Part shown: one piece after another, positions 1 to 10,627 of the stretch
Numbering within the stretch: the stretch's first letter is position 1
How the letters are laid out: each line of letters opens with the position of its first letter
Assembly (NCBI GenBank): GCA_016787525.1
Contig: JAEUUP010000166.1
Location: 1 to 46,506 of the forward strand
DNA: 46,506 nucleotides
Source of the DNA: Saprospiraceae bacterium
GTDB taxonomy: Bacteria > Bacteroidota > Bacteroidia > Chitinophagales > Saprospiraceae
Reading direction: 5' to 3'
Notes under the pieces: generated by a model
The model's input: the letters and a program-made list of their open reading frames with translations, nothing else
Databases searched by the model: none
What the model was told of the DNA's origin: nothing
Made by a program: the position numbers and the translations under genes

Positions 1-3000
1 ACTTTAATCGCACCACTTTGGAATTGAAACATTGCTCATTTAGCAAGTTGTCTCGGTAGGCTCTGACTTTAATCGCACCACTTTGGAATTGAAACTACTG
101 AGGGGGTAGGTACAAAGCCACAAACCGTTAGACTTTAATCGCACCACTTTGGAATTGAAACAATACGATAAACCATCATTCATTGCTCACTACATTTGAC
201 TTTAATCGCACCACTTTGGAATTGAAACACCGAAAGCGACATTGCAAGTGATTTATTGAACAAACTTTAATCGCACCACTTTGGAATTGAAACAAGGCTT
301 CTGCCTCAGACACGAAACGCGAAACACCACTTTAATCGCACCACTTTGGAATTGAAACGATAGTTTCAAGTGCGCAATGCTTCCAGCAGGGGTAACTTTA
401 ATCGCACCACTTTGGAATTGAAACTATTTCAATATTATCATAAACGTTGCCTTCTACCCACTTTAATCGCACCACTTTGGAATTGAAACCGATTCTTCCA
501 AGCCTTTTAGCGACATACTCAGTATCACTTTAATCGCACCACTTTGGAATTGAAACTTCTGAGACAGTTGTATTAGATAAGGCTTGATTAAGACTTTAAT
601 CGCACCACTTTGGAATTGAAACTTAGGATTCAATGAATCCGCAGGAGGCAAATGTGGACTTTAATCGCACCACTTTGGAATTGAAACATTGATGTCTGCT
701 CCTTTTTCAGAAGACAGCGGTGACTTTAATCGCACCACTTTGGAATTGAAACATGCTATTAAGTTGCAAAAGGCTTTGGGTACTGATAACTTTAATCGCA
801 CCACTTTGGAATTGAAACTTTTTTGTTTCAACTCAACGGTAACCTTAGCACCGACTTTAATCGCACCACTTTGGAATTGAAACATATCTTTCATTATCAA
901 GCTAAATAACCTGACGTGAACTTTAATCGCACCACTTTGGAATTGAAACAAATAAAGAAAAGCAATAAGGCTATAAAGTCAAATAACTTTAATCGCACCA
1001 CTTTGGAATTGAAACATTTGTAGTTTTCATAAAAATTTGTAAGATTTTAAAACTTTAATCGCACCACTTTGGAATTGAAACTGTTTTTTTGAAACATCAT
1101 CGGCGCAAATCGGTCATACTTTAATCGCACCACTTTGGAATTGAAACAGACCTCCGTCCGTGCCGCTACAACTGCGAATATCTCACTTTAATCGCACCAC
1201 TTTGGAATTGAAACCTTTCAAAGATACGTTTACGCAAAATGTGTTGTTGCCGACTTTAATCGCACCACTTTGGAATTGAAACAACCATAGCTCTTGAAAA
1301 AGAAGCCAAGGCGGCTAAACTTTAATCGCACCACTTTGGAATTGAAACCGTATGAAAAACATGAGCGGTTATTTTAGTATGAAGACTTTAATCGCACCAC
1401 TTTGGAATTGAAACGTAATAGTAACAGTCAAAGTCTCGTCATTGTCAAAAACTTTAATCGCACCACTTTGGAATTGAAACCCTCTTATAGTTTCTTGAAA
1501 ACCCGACATAGACATCAACTTTAATCGCACCACTTTGGAATTGAAACAGTAGAAATGAAGAAAAATAATAATTTTTTACTGGACTTTAATCGCACCACTT
1601 TGGAATTGAAACTTTTTTTCACAAATTTGCAATTAGAGTTCCTTTTTCACTTTAATCGCACCACTTTGGAATTGAAACAAACAGGGATAGTTTTCACCGT
1701 CCCAATTCCGAAAACTTTAATCGCACCACTTTGGAATTGAAACTGCGATTCTTTAGGTCGCACAAACGACAGTTCAGAACTTTAATCGCACCACTTTGGA
1801 ATTGAAACTTTTTTCACATTTAAATCCGTTTCAACATGCAAAAACTTTAATCGCACCACTTTGGAATTGAAACCTCAGAACTTTGTAGATTGTTCGTGAT
1901 TTTAGATTCACTTTAATCGCACCACTTTGGAATTGAAACATTCGAGCGGTGAAAAAGGCTCGTTCACAGTCACTGCTACTTTAATCGCACCACTTTGGAA
2001 TTGAAACGTTGATTGAGTATCATTATAAACAATTACCTGATTAACTTTAATCGCACCACTTTGGAATTGAAACTGATTTGTAGTTAATTTTAAAATATCT
2101 CTATACATTGACTTTAATCGCACCACTTTGGAATTGAAACTGAATTTTTGCTAGTGCTTTTTTAGATACTAACTGTACTTTAATCGCACCACTTTGGAAT
2201 TGAAACAAATCTGAAAAAACTGAAAATGTAAATACTGATGGCACTTTAATCGCACCACTTTGGAATTGAAACAGTGTTGAATTTGAACATAAAGGCATAC
2301 ACCAACGACTTTAATCGCACCACTTTGGAATTGAAACTTGATAAGCTTTTGTATAGACTCATCTACATACTTACTTTAATCGCACCACTTTGGAATTGAA
2401 ACAGCTCTTTGAGTGTCATTAAATAAGTGTGGGAACTGACTTTAATCGCACCACTTTGGAATTGAAACTCGTGCCACTTGCGCCTGAATCCCCAATCCTA
2501 TAAACACTTTAATCGCACCACTTTGGAATTGAAACGTTATCCTTTGCCCAAGCTATTACTGAGGGGTATTTTACTTTAATCGCACCACTTTGGAATTGAA
2601 ACGAATAGGGGTTTTTTATACGTGTAAACGAGCCGTAAACTTTAATCGCACCACTTTGGAATTGAAACCAAGCTGGCGCAAAGCCTACAACGGTTCGTAA
2701 CCGCAGACTTTAATCGCACCACTTTGGAATTGAAACTTGAGCAATATCCAGCCCGACGAAATTGAGTAATTACTTTAATCGCACCACTTTGGAATTGAAA
2801 CTCCTCAAAAATGCGTTTTTCAATATCACTTGTCATTACTTTAATCGCACCACTTTGGAATTGAAACGACACCATCCACGCTTTCAGATGTGAGTTTCCC
2901 GAACTTTAATCGCACCACTTTGGAATTGAAACAAACTTGGTCAAAACGGTCAACTTGCTGCGTGTGGAAACTTTAATCGCACCACTTTGGAATTGAAACT

Positions 3001-5450
3001 ATACATTTGAAGGCGTTGCCGATTCTAATTTAATACCGACTTTAATCGCACCACTTTGGAATTGAAACAATATCAAATCAACGAGCCGTTTTACGTCTCT
3101 TAAACTTTAATCGCACCACTTTGGAATTGAAACATGTGAACCCCGCAAACGATGTGACCGCAATGAGTGACTTTAATCGCACCACTTTGGAATTGAAACC
3201 TCAGTAATAGTCGAAAATAACTTTGCTTCAGATGAAACTTTAATCGCACCACTTTGGAATTGAAACATGTCTCAACAATGCAGACCCCTCAGTATCAAGC
3301 AACACTTTAATCGCACCACTTTGGAATTGAAACAGGTAGAGAATGGGGGTGGTTCATTTAGGTGTTTCGAGGACTTTAATCGCACCACTTTGGAATTGAA
3401 ACGCCGAAGCAATGTTTTTCTTGAATCCGAAGGACTTACTTTAATCGCACCACTTTGGAATTGAAACCTTCACTGGCATACACTGCGATGTAGCGAGTCG
3501 AGCCACTTTAATCGCACCACTTTGGAATTGAAACAAAATCAAAAGCGGCGTTATTTCGCTAAAACGCACCACTTTAATCGCACCACTTTGGAATTGAAAC
3601 TTCAGTTCAATAATGGCTCAATCATCATCAGCAATACACTTTAATCGCACCACTTTGGAATTGAAACCTCGATTTTTCACGGTTCACCTCCTCACTGTTC
3701 ACACTTTAATCGCACCACTTTGGAATTGAAACAGATTATTCGATGGGTACGTGTCGCAAGCGATACAGAACTTTAATCGCACCACTTTGGAATTGAAACA
3801 TAACTATCAAATCGTATTCTTCATCTTCTTCATCACTTTAATCGCACCACTTTGGAATTGAAACATATTTCGCTGGCTGCAAAAAATACATCAGTGACCT
3901 ACTTTAATCGCACCACTTTGGAATTGAAACGATTGATGATTGTGAGTACAGGAACGGGCAAAGATGACTTTAATCGCACCACTTTGGAATTGAAACAACG
4001 CGTCAAAATGCAACTGAATTTGTCTGTCAAACTTTAATCGCACCACTTTGGAATTGAAACCATGGTCAACGCCCTTTTTTTTGAAAGCGAGATACTTACT
4101 TTAATCGCACCACTTTGGAATTGAAACGGCGCAAGCGGTGATTTGTCGGCAGAGGCGTAGCAACTTTAATCGCACCACTTTGGAATTGAAACGAGTGCAT
4201 TGAAGTTTACCAAAACCTTACTAATAAGGACTTTAATCGCACCACTTTGGAATTGAAACATCCTTACCTGACACTCGAAGGTACGGAAACTTCCTAACTT
4301 TAATCGCACCACTTTGGAATTGAAACAAGCCTAAAAATGTCCCTAAAAAGCCTAAAAATTAGACTTTAATCGCACCACTTTGGAATTGAAACATACTGAG
4401 GCATCCGATAGATGAAATTGACAACGGGCAACTTTAATCGCACCACTTTGGAATTGAAACAGTGGGTGCAAAAGACTTGTCGGCATAGGCGGCTAAACTT
4501 TAATCGCACCACTTTGGAATTGAAACGCTCGTTTTCAATCTCGTTAACTGCGATTGACACGCCACTTTAATCGCACCACTTTGGAATTGAAACATGTGCA
4601 ACAAAATATACAGAAATCGTGTGTAGGGCGACTTTAATCGCACCACTTTGGAATTGAAACAAAACTACTGTAAAAAAGTGTAAAGACTTTACAGTCACTT
4701 TAATCGCACCACTTTGGAATTGAAACTTGGGATATAGTAGATCCGCCCTGACCTACCTTAAACTTTAATCGCACCACTTTGGAATTGAAACACCTTCAAA
4801 GCCTAATCAATGGCTTTTTTCAATCAACTTTAATCGCACCACTTTGGAATTGAAACAACAACACAAGATGTTAATAATAGTATCCTCAGCGACTTTAATC
4901 GCACCACTTTGGAATTGAAACAATTAGGAACGTATAAAACAGCCTCTTTCGTCTTATGACTTTAATCGCACCACTTTGGAATTGAAACTCAGTATTTTCG
5001 CTCAAAAAGATTTTGATTATACTGTACTTTAATCGCACCACTTTGGAATTGAAACGTTGAAATGATGCCGACAATTATAACCCCCGCAGTCCACTTTAAT
5101 CGCACCACTTTGGAATTGAAACATTTTGCAGATGATGTCATTCGTAAACTCAACAATCTACTTTAATCGCACCACTTTGGAATTGAAACAAAGCCGCTTT
5201 GATGTTCCGAAATATGCTTTTCAAACTTTAATCGCACCACTTTGGAATTGAAACTGTTGGGTTTGCACCTGTTACAGTGAATCTTTTATCACTTTAATCG
5301 CACCACTTTGGAATTGAAACAAGGCACAGCTTATGCAGAATTTGCGTTTGATAATACTTTAATCGCACCACTTTGGAATTGAAACGAGGCTTGGAGCGAT
5401 GCACGGATAGACAAATATTAACTTTAATCGCACCACTTTGGAATTGAAAC
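1..5450 (+). CRISPR. Type I-B CRISPR array, 83 repeats / 82 spacers
   Basis: A 30-bp direct repeat beginning ACTTTAATCGCA and ending GGAATTGAAAC recurs every 64-69 bp; I counted 83 starts from position 1 to 5421. Spacers are about 34-39 nt. All repeats looked identical on reading, including the last one (5421-5450). The 3' end ATTGAAAC is the usual 8-nt 5' handle of type I-B crRNAs, so transcription runs left to right and 5450 is the trailer end. No leader lies to the left within the window; the leader is probably the one at 46236-46476 if the molecule is circular. Three spacers (starting 96, 2531 and 3267) contain the dispersed decamer TACTGAGGGG or its complement. Long open frames in the array are artefacts of the repeat. 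Confidence 0.99.
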
Positions 5451-5472
5451 ATGTATACTATATGTGGCAATC

Positions 5473-5796
5473 TTATTTCTGAGTTGAACCATTATTTAGC
5501 AAGGCTTCAATCTCTGGTCGGAATTTATCTAATTTGCGTTTGCCTTGCCTTTTGGGCATTCTCTTATTCTTTCGAGCTTGTAAGGCTTCTTTCGTTCTCA
5601 GCGAAATCAAATCAGGCTCTATCTCGGCGGCGATGGTCAAAGCCATTGCCATGACCTTGCTTTGAATAGAATTATCCAATTGCCAACTGCCTTTGATGGC
5701 GCAAATATGAATCCCTTTTTCAAGACACATGCACAACACATACATAATCTCAAGCATACTTCGACCAATACGCGACAACTTCTCACGGGTTGTAAT
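5473..5796 (-). pseudogene. Truncated serine recombinase (resolvase/invertase) remnant
   Basis: Read leftward, the frame gives LSRIGRSMLEI, a KGIHICAIKGSWQLDNSIQSK stretch and AEIEPDLISLRTKEALQARK. These match the later part of the serine-recombinase catalytic domain (the R-x-x-R-S, NSIQSK and AEIERDLISxRTKEAL blocks) and the start of the DNA-binding tail. The N-terminal part with the nucleophilic serine is absent: the frame is closed by TGA at 5797-5799. No methionine start is convincing; the first TTG is at 5776-5778. It begins 22 bp beyond the last CRISPR repeat. Plasmids often carry such a gene for multimer resolution; here it should be inactive. Loss by a rearrangement at the array trailer is an inference. 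Confidence 0.75.
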
Positions 5797-5895
5797 TCAG
5801 CTTATGTTAAGTCGTAGATACTGAGGGGGTGTCTTGCCCTAAGACTGCTTTTCTTTTCGACAAACTACGAATACTTTCGTAATAATGTTTAGAAC

Positions 5896-5937
5896 TACGA
5901 AATTAATCGTAGTATCTTTGCTACGAAATTAATCGTA
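5896..5937 (+). promoter_or_regulatory. Promoter with two identical operators ahead of the TonB receptor
   Basis: The 16-mer TACGAAATTAATCGTA occurs at 5896-5911 and again at 5922-5937. It has inverted ends (TACGA / TCGTA) and the copies are 26 bp apart. Between them is TATCTTTG (5913-5920), which fits the Bacteroidota -7 consensus TAnnTTTG. A repressor bound to both sites would cover the promoter. The TACGA-N6-TCGTA form resembles BlaI/MecI-type operators, but no blaI-like gene is in the window, so the regulator would act from elsewhere. Confidence 0.7.
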
Positions 5938-6034
5938 CTTCTACTACCTGTCTCAACTCTGGTTTTATATGACGTACGAGTGTTGCCATGTATCACATTC
6001 TTTTTACAAATTTTTTCAACTTAAATTTAACAAA

Positions 6035-8446
6035 ATGAAAAAGCTTTGCCTAATTATTAACCTATTTTTAGTTCTTTTCACGATTTCCCTTTCTGCACAA
6101 TCTATTTCAGGTATTGTTCAAGATGAAGCCAGTACAAAATTGGAGTTTATCACTGTTACCTTGTTGAATGTAAAGGATTCATCGCTGACAAAAGGGGCAA
6201 TAACTGATGTTAATGGTAAATATGAAATGAAAAACATTCCTTCTGGGCGTTATTTTATTTCGGTCAACAGCATTGGTTTTGCTAAAATGAGTACTAAATC
6301 GTTCGATTTTAAAGGTGATAACTATATTTTAGAACCTATTACACTCAAAAAATCAGAAACAGAACTCAATGCAGTAACTGTAACGAGTACAAAGCCATTG
6401 ATAGAAATTCAAGCGGACAAACTGGTGGTAAATGTTGAAGGCAGCATTAATTCAACAGGACTCAATGCATTGGAGTTGCTACAAAAGTCGCCAAGCATCC
6501 AAGTAGATCAAGATGATAATATATCTGTTGAAGGCAAACAAGGTGTTAGAATTTATATTGATGGAAAGCCTTCGCCGCTTTCAGGTCGTGATTTAGCATC
6601 TGTCTTAAAAAGTATGCAATCGTCCGACATAGAAGCTATTGAAATCATTACAAACCCTTCAGCTAAATATGATGCAGCGGGCAATGTGGGTATCATTAAT
6701 ATACGTTTGAAAAAAAATAAAAAAATGGGGACGAATGGCAATATTACAGTAAACCCATATATCGGAGTAACACCCAAAATTGATTTTTCTGGTAGTTTGA
6801 ACTATCGAGACAATAAATGGAATTTGTTTGGAAAATATGGCATTGGTCAAGGTATATGGCATAATTCACGCCAAAATGAACGTATTTTAAGAGGTATTGC
6901 TTACAATACTTCTATCAATTCGGAATTCCATGATAAGTATCAAAATTTTAAAGCAGGTGCAGATTATACACTCAATGACAAAAACTCCATTGGTTATGTC
7001 GTGAATGGTAATTATAGCGACAATAATTTTATCACCAAAAGTCAAACGCTTATAGGTAGAAATAGCGAAGAAGTTTTAGATTCTGCTATATTAACATCTG
7101 CCTCAAGTTCACCTGGGATGCGACTCAATTTAAATCATAATATCAACTATCGTTTTGCAGATACAAGTGGACATGAATTGACAATTGATGCCGATTATGG
7201 TACATACAACGGCACATCAGATTTATTCCAACCCAATAACTATATCTATAAAAATCCACTACAAACGTCCTATAATACTGTCTATCGGCAAGCAACTCCA
7301 ACCGATATTACTATTCTTTCGTTCAAAGCGGACTACGAGCAACGGTTTTTAAAAGGAAAATTGGGCTATGGAATAAAAGCTTCGACTGTAAAATCAAACA
7401 ATGTGCTTGATGCTTTCAATGTGGAAAGCAATGTGGCTGTTCGAGATACGGACAGAAGCAATACTTTTACATATTCTGAGAAAGTATTGGCAGCTTATAT
7501 CAATTACAATAGGCAATTTAACAAAAAATGGAGCTTACAAGCAGGGCTTCGTGGTGAGCAAACATTTTCATTAGGCAATTTGGTCAGTTACAAAAAGAAT
7601 GCGCTCGACAAAGTAGATACATCTTATTTGAATTTATTCCCAAGTTTTGCTTTAACGTATAATGCTTCAAAAAATCATTCATGGAATGTGAATTATAGCA
7701 GACGCATTAACCGCCCAAGTTATCAAGATTTGAATCCATTCGAATATAGAATTGATGAACTTACTTACTATAAAGGCAACGCTTTCTTGCAACCTCGCTA
7801 TACAGATAGGCTCAAATTGACGCATACATTTATGTCGAAACTCACAACCTCAGTATCGTATTATTATACTTCAAACGAATACAATAATATTTCGAGAATA
7901 GATGCCAATAAAATCTATAATACAACTGAAAACTTCTCTTATTCGCAAGGGCTTTCGTTGAATATGTCGCTCAATACGCCTATTACAAAATGGTGGGAAA
8001 TCAATACCAATTTTTGGTATCAAAACAATGCCATCCACGGCGAATTTAAAGACGGTACTGTTTACGATGTTGCCAACAGCAATTATGGTTTTAATGGTAC
8101 AAGCACTTTCAAAATTAACAAATCAACTACATTTGAAGTATCGGGTTGGTATCGTTCTAAATTCACTTGGATCTATGTCAATAAAACACAAGGCATGGTT
8201 GATATTGGCTTGAAAAAGAAAGTTCTAAAAGATAGAGGTGATATAAAACTATCTATGGGCGATGTATTCAATACAGTTGGATTCAGTGCCTTATTTGTAC
8301 ACAATGATATTTACCAAAATATCTATGGTGTCTGGGAAGCTCGACGATATGGCGTTACATTCAATTACCGATTTGGTAGTAACGAAATAAAAAGCGCAAG
8401 AGAACATAAGGGTAGTTCCGAAGATGAATCGAGTCGGATTAAATAA
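6035..8446 (+). CDS. TonB-dependent receptor-like outer membrane beta-barrel protein
   Basis: I chose the ATG at 6035 because it opens a clean signal peptide (MKKLCLIINLFLVLF, cleavage after SLSAQ). The upstream in-frame ATG at 5969 would put 22 unlikely residues before it. About 803 residues. Order: signal peptide (1-20), carboxypeptidase-regulatory-like beta-sandwich (about 22-105), TonB plug (about 130-230, with VRIYIDGKPSPLSGRD and IEIITNPSAKYDA), then a long aromatic-rich barrel of the OMP_b-brl_3 type. Such proteins sit in the outer membrane and take up or bind substrates, often under metal or antibiotic-linked control. It stands alone behind the doubled operator at 5896-5937. It is the longest protein gene without a copy of the TACTGAGGGG word. 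Substrate unknown. Confidence 0.9.
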   Translation: MKKLCLIINLFLVLFTISLSAQSISGIVQDEASTKLEFITVTLLNVKDSSLTKGAITDVNGKYEMKNIPSGRYFISVNSIGFAKMSTKSFDFKGDNYILEPITLKKSETELNAVTVTSTKPLIEIQADKLVVNVEGSINSTGLNALELLQKSPSIQVDQDDNISVEGKQGVRIYIDGKPSPLSGRDLASVLKSMQSSDIEAIEIITNPSAKYDAAGNVGIINIRLKKNKKMGTNGNITVNPYIGVTPKIDFSGSLNYRDNKWNLFGKYGIGQGIWHNSRQNERILRGIAYNTSINSEFHDKYQNFKAGADYTLNDKNSIGYVVNGNYSDNNFITKSQTLIGRNSEEVLDSAILTSASSSPGMRLNLNHNINYRFADTSGHELTIDADYGTYNGTSDLFQPNNYIYKNPLQTSYNTVYRQATPTDITILSFKADYEQRFLKGKLGYGIKASTVKSNNVLDAFNVESNVAVRDTDRSNTFTYSEKVLAAYINYNRQFNKKWSLQAGLRGEQTFSLGNLVSYKKNALDKVDTSYLNLFPSFALTYNASKNHSWNVNYSRRINRPSYQDLNPFEYRIDELTYYKGNAFLQPRYTDRLKLTHTFMSKLTTSVSYYYTSNEYNNISRIDANKIYNTTENFSYSQGLSLNMSLNTPITKWWEINTNFWYQNNAIHGEFKDGTVYDVANSNYGFNGTSTFKINKSTTFEVSGWYRSKFTWIYVNKTQGMVDIGLKKKVLKDRGDIKLSMGDVFNTVGFSALFVHNDIYQNIYGVWEARRYGVTFNYRFGSNEIKSAREHKGSSEDESSRIK

Positions 8447-8512
8447 CGCTGAACTTCGACCGATAATAAGGGCTTTACTGTAAAAATAAAAACTCTTGAA
8501 TTATCAGTTGCT

Positions 8513-8678
8513 CACTGTTTCTTGCTGCGCTCAAAAAGCGTACAAAGATGTTTTTTCAGAGCGACGTTCATTTTCTCAGAAAATGAACGTCGCTCTGATA
8601 GGTTTTTCTCAACGCATGTCTTTTTTGCAAGGCTGAGCGCATTTTGCGTCATCAAGCTCTGGTATGAAAAAAACAGTG
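8513..8678. repeat. Composite palindromic intergenic element, copy A
   Basis: The left end CACTGTTTCTTGCTGCGC, then GCGTACAAA, and the right end AAAAAAACAGTG are shared with the elements at 12997-13143 and 18320-18484. The centre is a perfect hairpin with 20-bp arms (8557-8576 and 8578-8597) and one base between them. It fills the space between the TonB receptor and marR and could end transcription of the former. Compared with copy B, the right half carries extra sequence before the terminal CAGTG. No open reading frame. Confidence 0.75.
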
Positions 8679-8782
8679 GGTGTTTCATATTGTACTGAAA
8701 ATCAATGCGCAGCAAGTCTAATGAAAAACAAAGCAAATTATTGAAAATTTATCTGGATTTCAGAGGTTTCAGCAAACCTTAA

Positions 8783-8811
8783 TTGATATATCAATAGTTG
8801 TATTATATTTG
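8783..8811 (+). promoter_or_regulatory. marR promoter with palindromic operator
   Basis: TTGATATATCAA (8783-8794) is a perfect 12-bp palindrome lying at the -33 position of a promoter whose -7 box is TATATTTG (8804-8811). The ATG of the regulator follows at 8817, so the leader is very short. The same palindrome occurs at 9312-9323 before hmgA, which suggests that the MarR protein controls itself and the homogentisate genes. Confidence 0.75.
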
Positions 8812-8816
8812 CACCT

Positions 8817-9257
8817 ATGGAAAAACTCAACGATACATTCTTCTATAATTTAGAAAAAACGGTAAAAACTTATCGCCAATATTTCCAAAACCAGCTCAAA
8901 GCACACGGTTTTGACATCACGCTCGACCAATGGCTAATACTGAGTACACTCATCAAAAATCCTGATATTTCTCAAAATGATATTGCCGAAAAAGTATTCA
9001 AAGACAAGGCTTCGGTCACACGAATCATCGAATTGTTGGTGCAAAATAACTTTTTAACCCGTGCCATTCATCCCACCAATCGCCGTATGTTTCAACTCAC
9101 AGTTACAGAAAAAGGCTCTGATACCATCGAAAAACTGCGCGATTTAGTTCAAGCTTTTAGGAAAACTGCACTCGACACCATTTCACCCGATACGCTTCAA
9201 GAAACCCAAAAACTCTTGAAAATCATTGTGTCTAATTGCAAAAACAGCTCAGACTAA
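8817..9257 (+). CDS. MarR family transcriptional regulator
   Basis: 146 residues, typical for MarR. The winged-helix core is visible: LDQWLILSTLIKNPDISQNDIAEKV (helices 2-3), then KDKASVTRIIELLVQNNFL (recognition helix) and the wing THPTNRR-like segment IHPTNRRMFQLTVTEKG. Flanking N- and C-terminal helices would form the dimer. MarR proteins usually repress a nearby gene until a phenolic ligand releases them; homogentisate or a related aromatic is a natural guess here. The palindrome TTGATATATCAA stands before this gene and before the next, hmgA, supporting joint control. Confidence 0.9.
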   Translation: MEKLNDTFFYNLEKTVKTYRQYFQNQLKAHGFDITLDQWLILSTLIKNPDISQNDIAEKVFKDKASVTRIIELLVQNNFLTRAIHPTNRRMFQLTVTEKGSDTIEKLRDLVQAFRKTALDTISPDTLQETQKLLKIIVSNCKNSSD

Positions 9258-9311
9258 GTCCATGACAACTGCAAATGCTGTCGTTTGTGGAAAAATTGAA
9301 AAATATTTTAG

Positions 9312-9349
9312 TTGATATATCAACTATTGACATAACCAAACTATATTTG
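9312..9349 (+). promoter_or_regulatory. hmgA operon promoter and MarR-type operator
   Basis: The perfect palindrome TTGATATATCAA (9312-9323) is followed by TTGACA (9327-9332, possible -33) and TATATTTG (9342-9349, -7 box TAnnTTTG). The palindrome is identical to the one before marR. One copy of the dispersed decamer (9367-9376) lies in the leader between promoter and gene. Confidence 0.75.
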
Positions 9350-9423
9350 CAATCATATCCCTCGCATACTGAGGGGTGTCTGTTTCAAATAATTTTTTTG
9401 ACCAATGCAAACCATTTGTCATC

Positions 9424-10611
9424 ATGCCTATCTATCATAAACTCGGGAAAATTCCGCAAAAACGCCACACTCAGTTCCGCAACATTGAGGCACGAAATCC
9501 CGCAACAAGCGCGACTGAGGAGAGGCTTTATTACGAGCAACTATTCGGCACAATTGGCTTCGACGGTATGTCTTCGTTGATGTATCAAATATATCGCCCA
9601 ACGATGATCAAAGAAATTTTGTCAGAAACGCCCGTTGCACCCAAAATTGCTGTTGAAAAAAGCATTAAAGCTCGTTTGCTCAAAGGTTTTGAAGTCGCTC
9701 CACAGGACGATTTTTTGGATAGTCGCACGCCACTTTTGGTCAATTCGGATATTCACATCGGTTTGGCTGCCCCAACAAAGTCGCTGCGAAGCTATTTTTA
9801 TAAAAATGCTGATGCTGACGAAATGCTGTTTATTCACCGAGGTACGGGTACTTTACGCACCATGTTGGGCAATATACCTTTTGAATATGGCGATTATCTC
9901 ATCATCCCACGTGGCATGATTTATCAAATTGATTTTGATACAGAAGACAATCGCTTGCTCTATGCCGAAAGTTTTCACCCCATTTATACACCCAAACGCT
10001 ACCGCAATTGGTTCGGACAACTTTTAGAACACTCGCCTTTTTGTGAGCGCGATTATAAACTCCCACAAGACCTCGAAACGCACGATGAAAAAGGCAATTT
10101 TGTCATGAAAATCAAAAAACAAGGTGTCTTGTACGAATTACTTTACCCTACTCACCCTTTCGATGTGGTTGGTTGGGATGGTTATAATTTCCCTTATGGC
10201 ATTTCTATTCACAATTTTGAACCCATAACAGGGCGTGTACACCAACCTCCGCCAGTGCATCAAATGTTTGAAACAAAAGCGTTTGTGATTTGCTCGTTTG
10301 TGCCACGCTTGTACGACTACCACCCCCTCAGTATTCCGGCTCCCTATAACCACTCAAATATTGACAGCGATGAAATGCTCTACTACGTAGATGGCGATTT
10401 TATGAGCCGCAACAATATCGAGCAGGGACATATCACGCTGCACCCTGGCGGCATTCCGCATGGGCCTGCTCCGGGGGCGTATGAGCGCAGCATTGGCAAA
10501 ACAGTAACCGAAGAATTAGCGGTGATGATTGATACTTTCCGCCCTCTCAGTGTCACCGAAGCGGCTTTGAAAATTGACGATGGACAGTATTATCAATCGT
10601 GGTTAGAATAA
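9424..10611 (+). CDS. hmgA: Homogentisate 1,2-dioxygenase
   Basis: Opens the ring of homogentisate to maleylacetoacetate in tyrosine/phenylalanine breakdown. About 395 residues. I chose ATG 9424 (MPIYHKLGKIPQKRHTQF), the usual bacterial N-terminus; an earlier GTG at 9376 would translate the promoter leader. The cupin metal site is visible: HQMFE (about residue 279), HPLSIPAPYNHSN (about 300) and HPGGIPHGP (about 340). The dispersed decamer falls exactly on HPLSIPAP, where homologues generally have HPLAIPAP, so the word was fitted in by substitution rather than insertion. fahA starts 16 bp downstream, so the two are co-transcribed. Iron-dependent, cytoplasmic. Confidence 0.95.
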   Translation: MPIYHKLGKIPQKRHTQFRNIEARNPATSATEERLYYEQLFGTIGFDGMSSLMYQIYRPTMIKEILSETPVAPKIAVEKSIKARLLKGFEVAPQDDFLDSRTPLLVNSDIHIGLAAPTKSLRSYFYKNADADEMLFIHRGTGTLRTMLGNIPFEYGDYLIIPRGMIYQIDFDTEDNRLLYAESFHPIYTPKRYRNWFGQLLEHSPFCERDYKLPQDLETHDEKGNFVMKIKKQGVLYELLYPTHPFDVVGWDGYNFPYGISIHNFEPITGRVHQPPPVHQMFETKAFVICSFVPRLYDYHPLSIPAPYNHSNIDSDEMLYYVDGDFMSRNNIEQGHITLHPGGIPHGPAPGAYERSIGKTVTEELAVMIDTFRPLSVTEAALKIDDGQYYQSWLE

Positions 10612-10627
10612 TTAAAATCAATAAAGA

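Noticed and set aside
463-4560. Many open frames of 60-100 codons within 1-5450 on both strands
   Set aside because: They consist of translated CRISPR repeats (FNRTTLELK and FQFQSGAIKV segments) joined by spacers; not genes.
5921-5937. The TACGA palindromes as part of the CRISPR trailer
   Set aside because: They lie nearly 500 bp from the last repeat and frame a promoter box just before the TonB receptor.
5969-6034. Earlier ATG for the TonB receptor
   Set aside because: It would place 22 non-signal residues before a clear signal peptide beginning at 6035.
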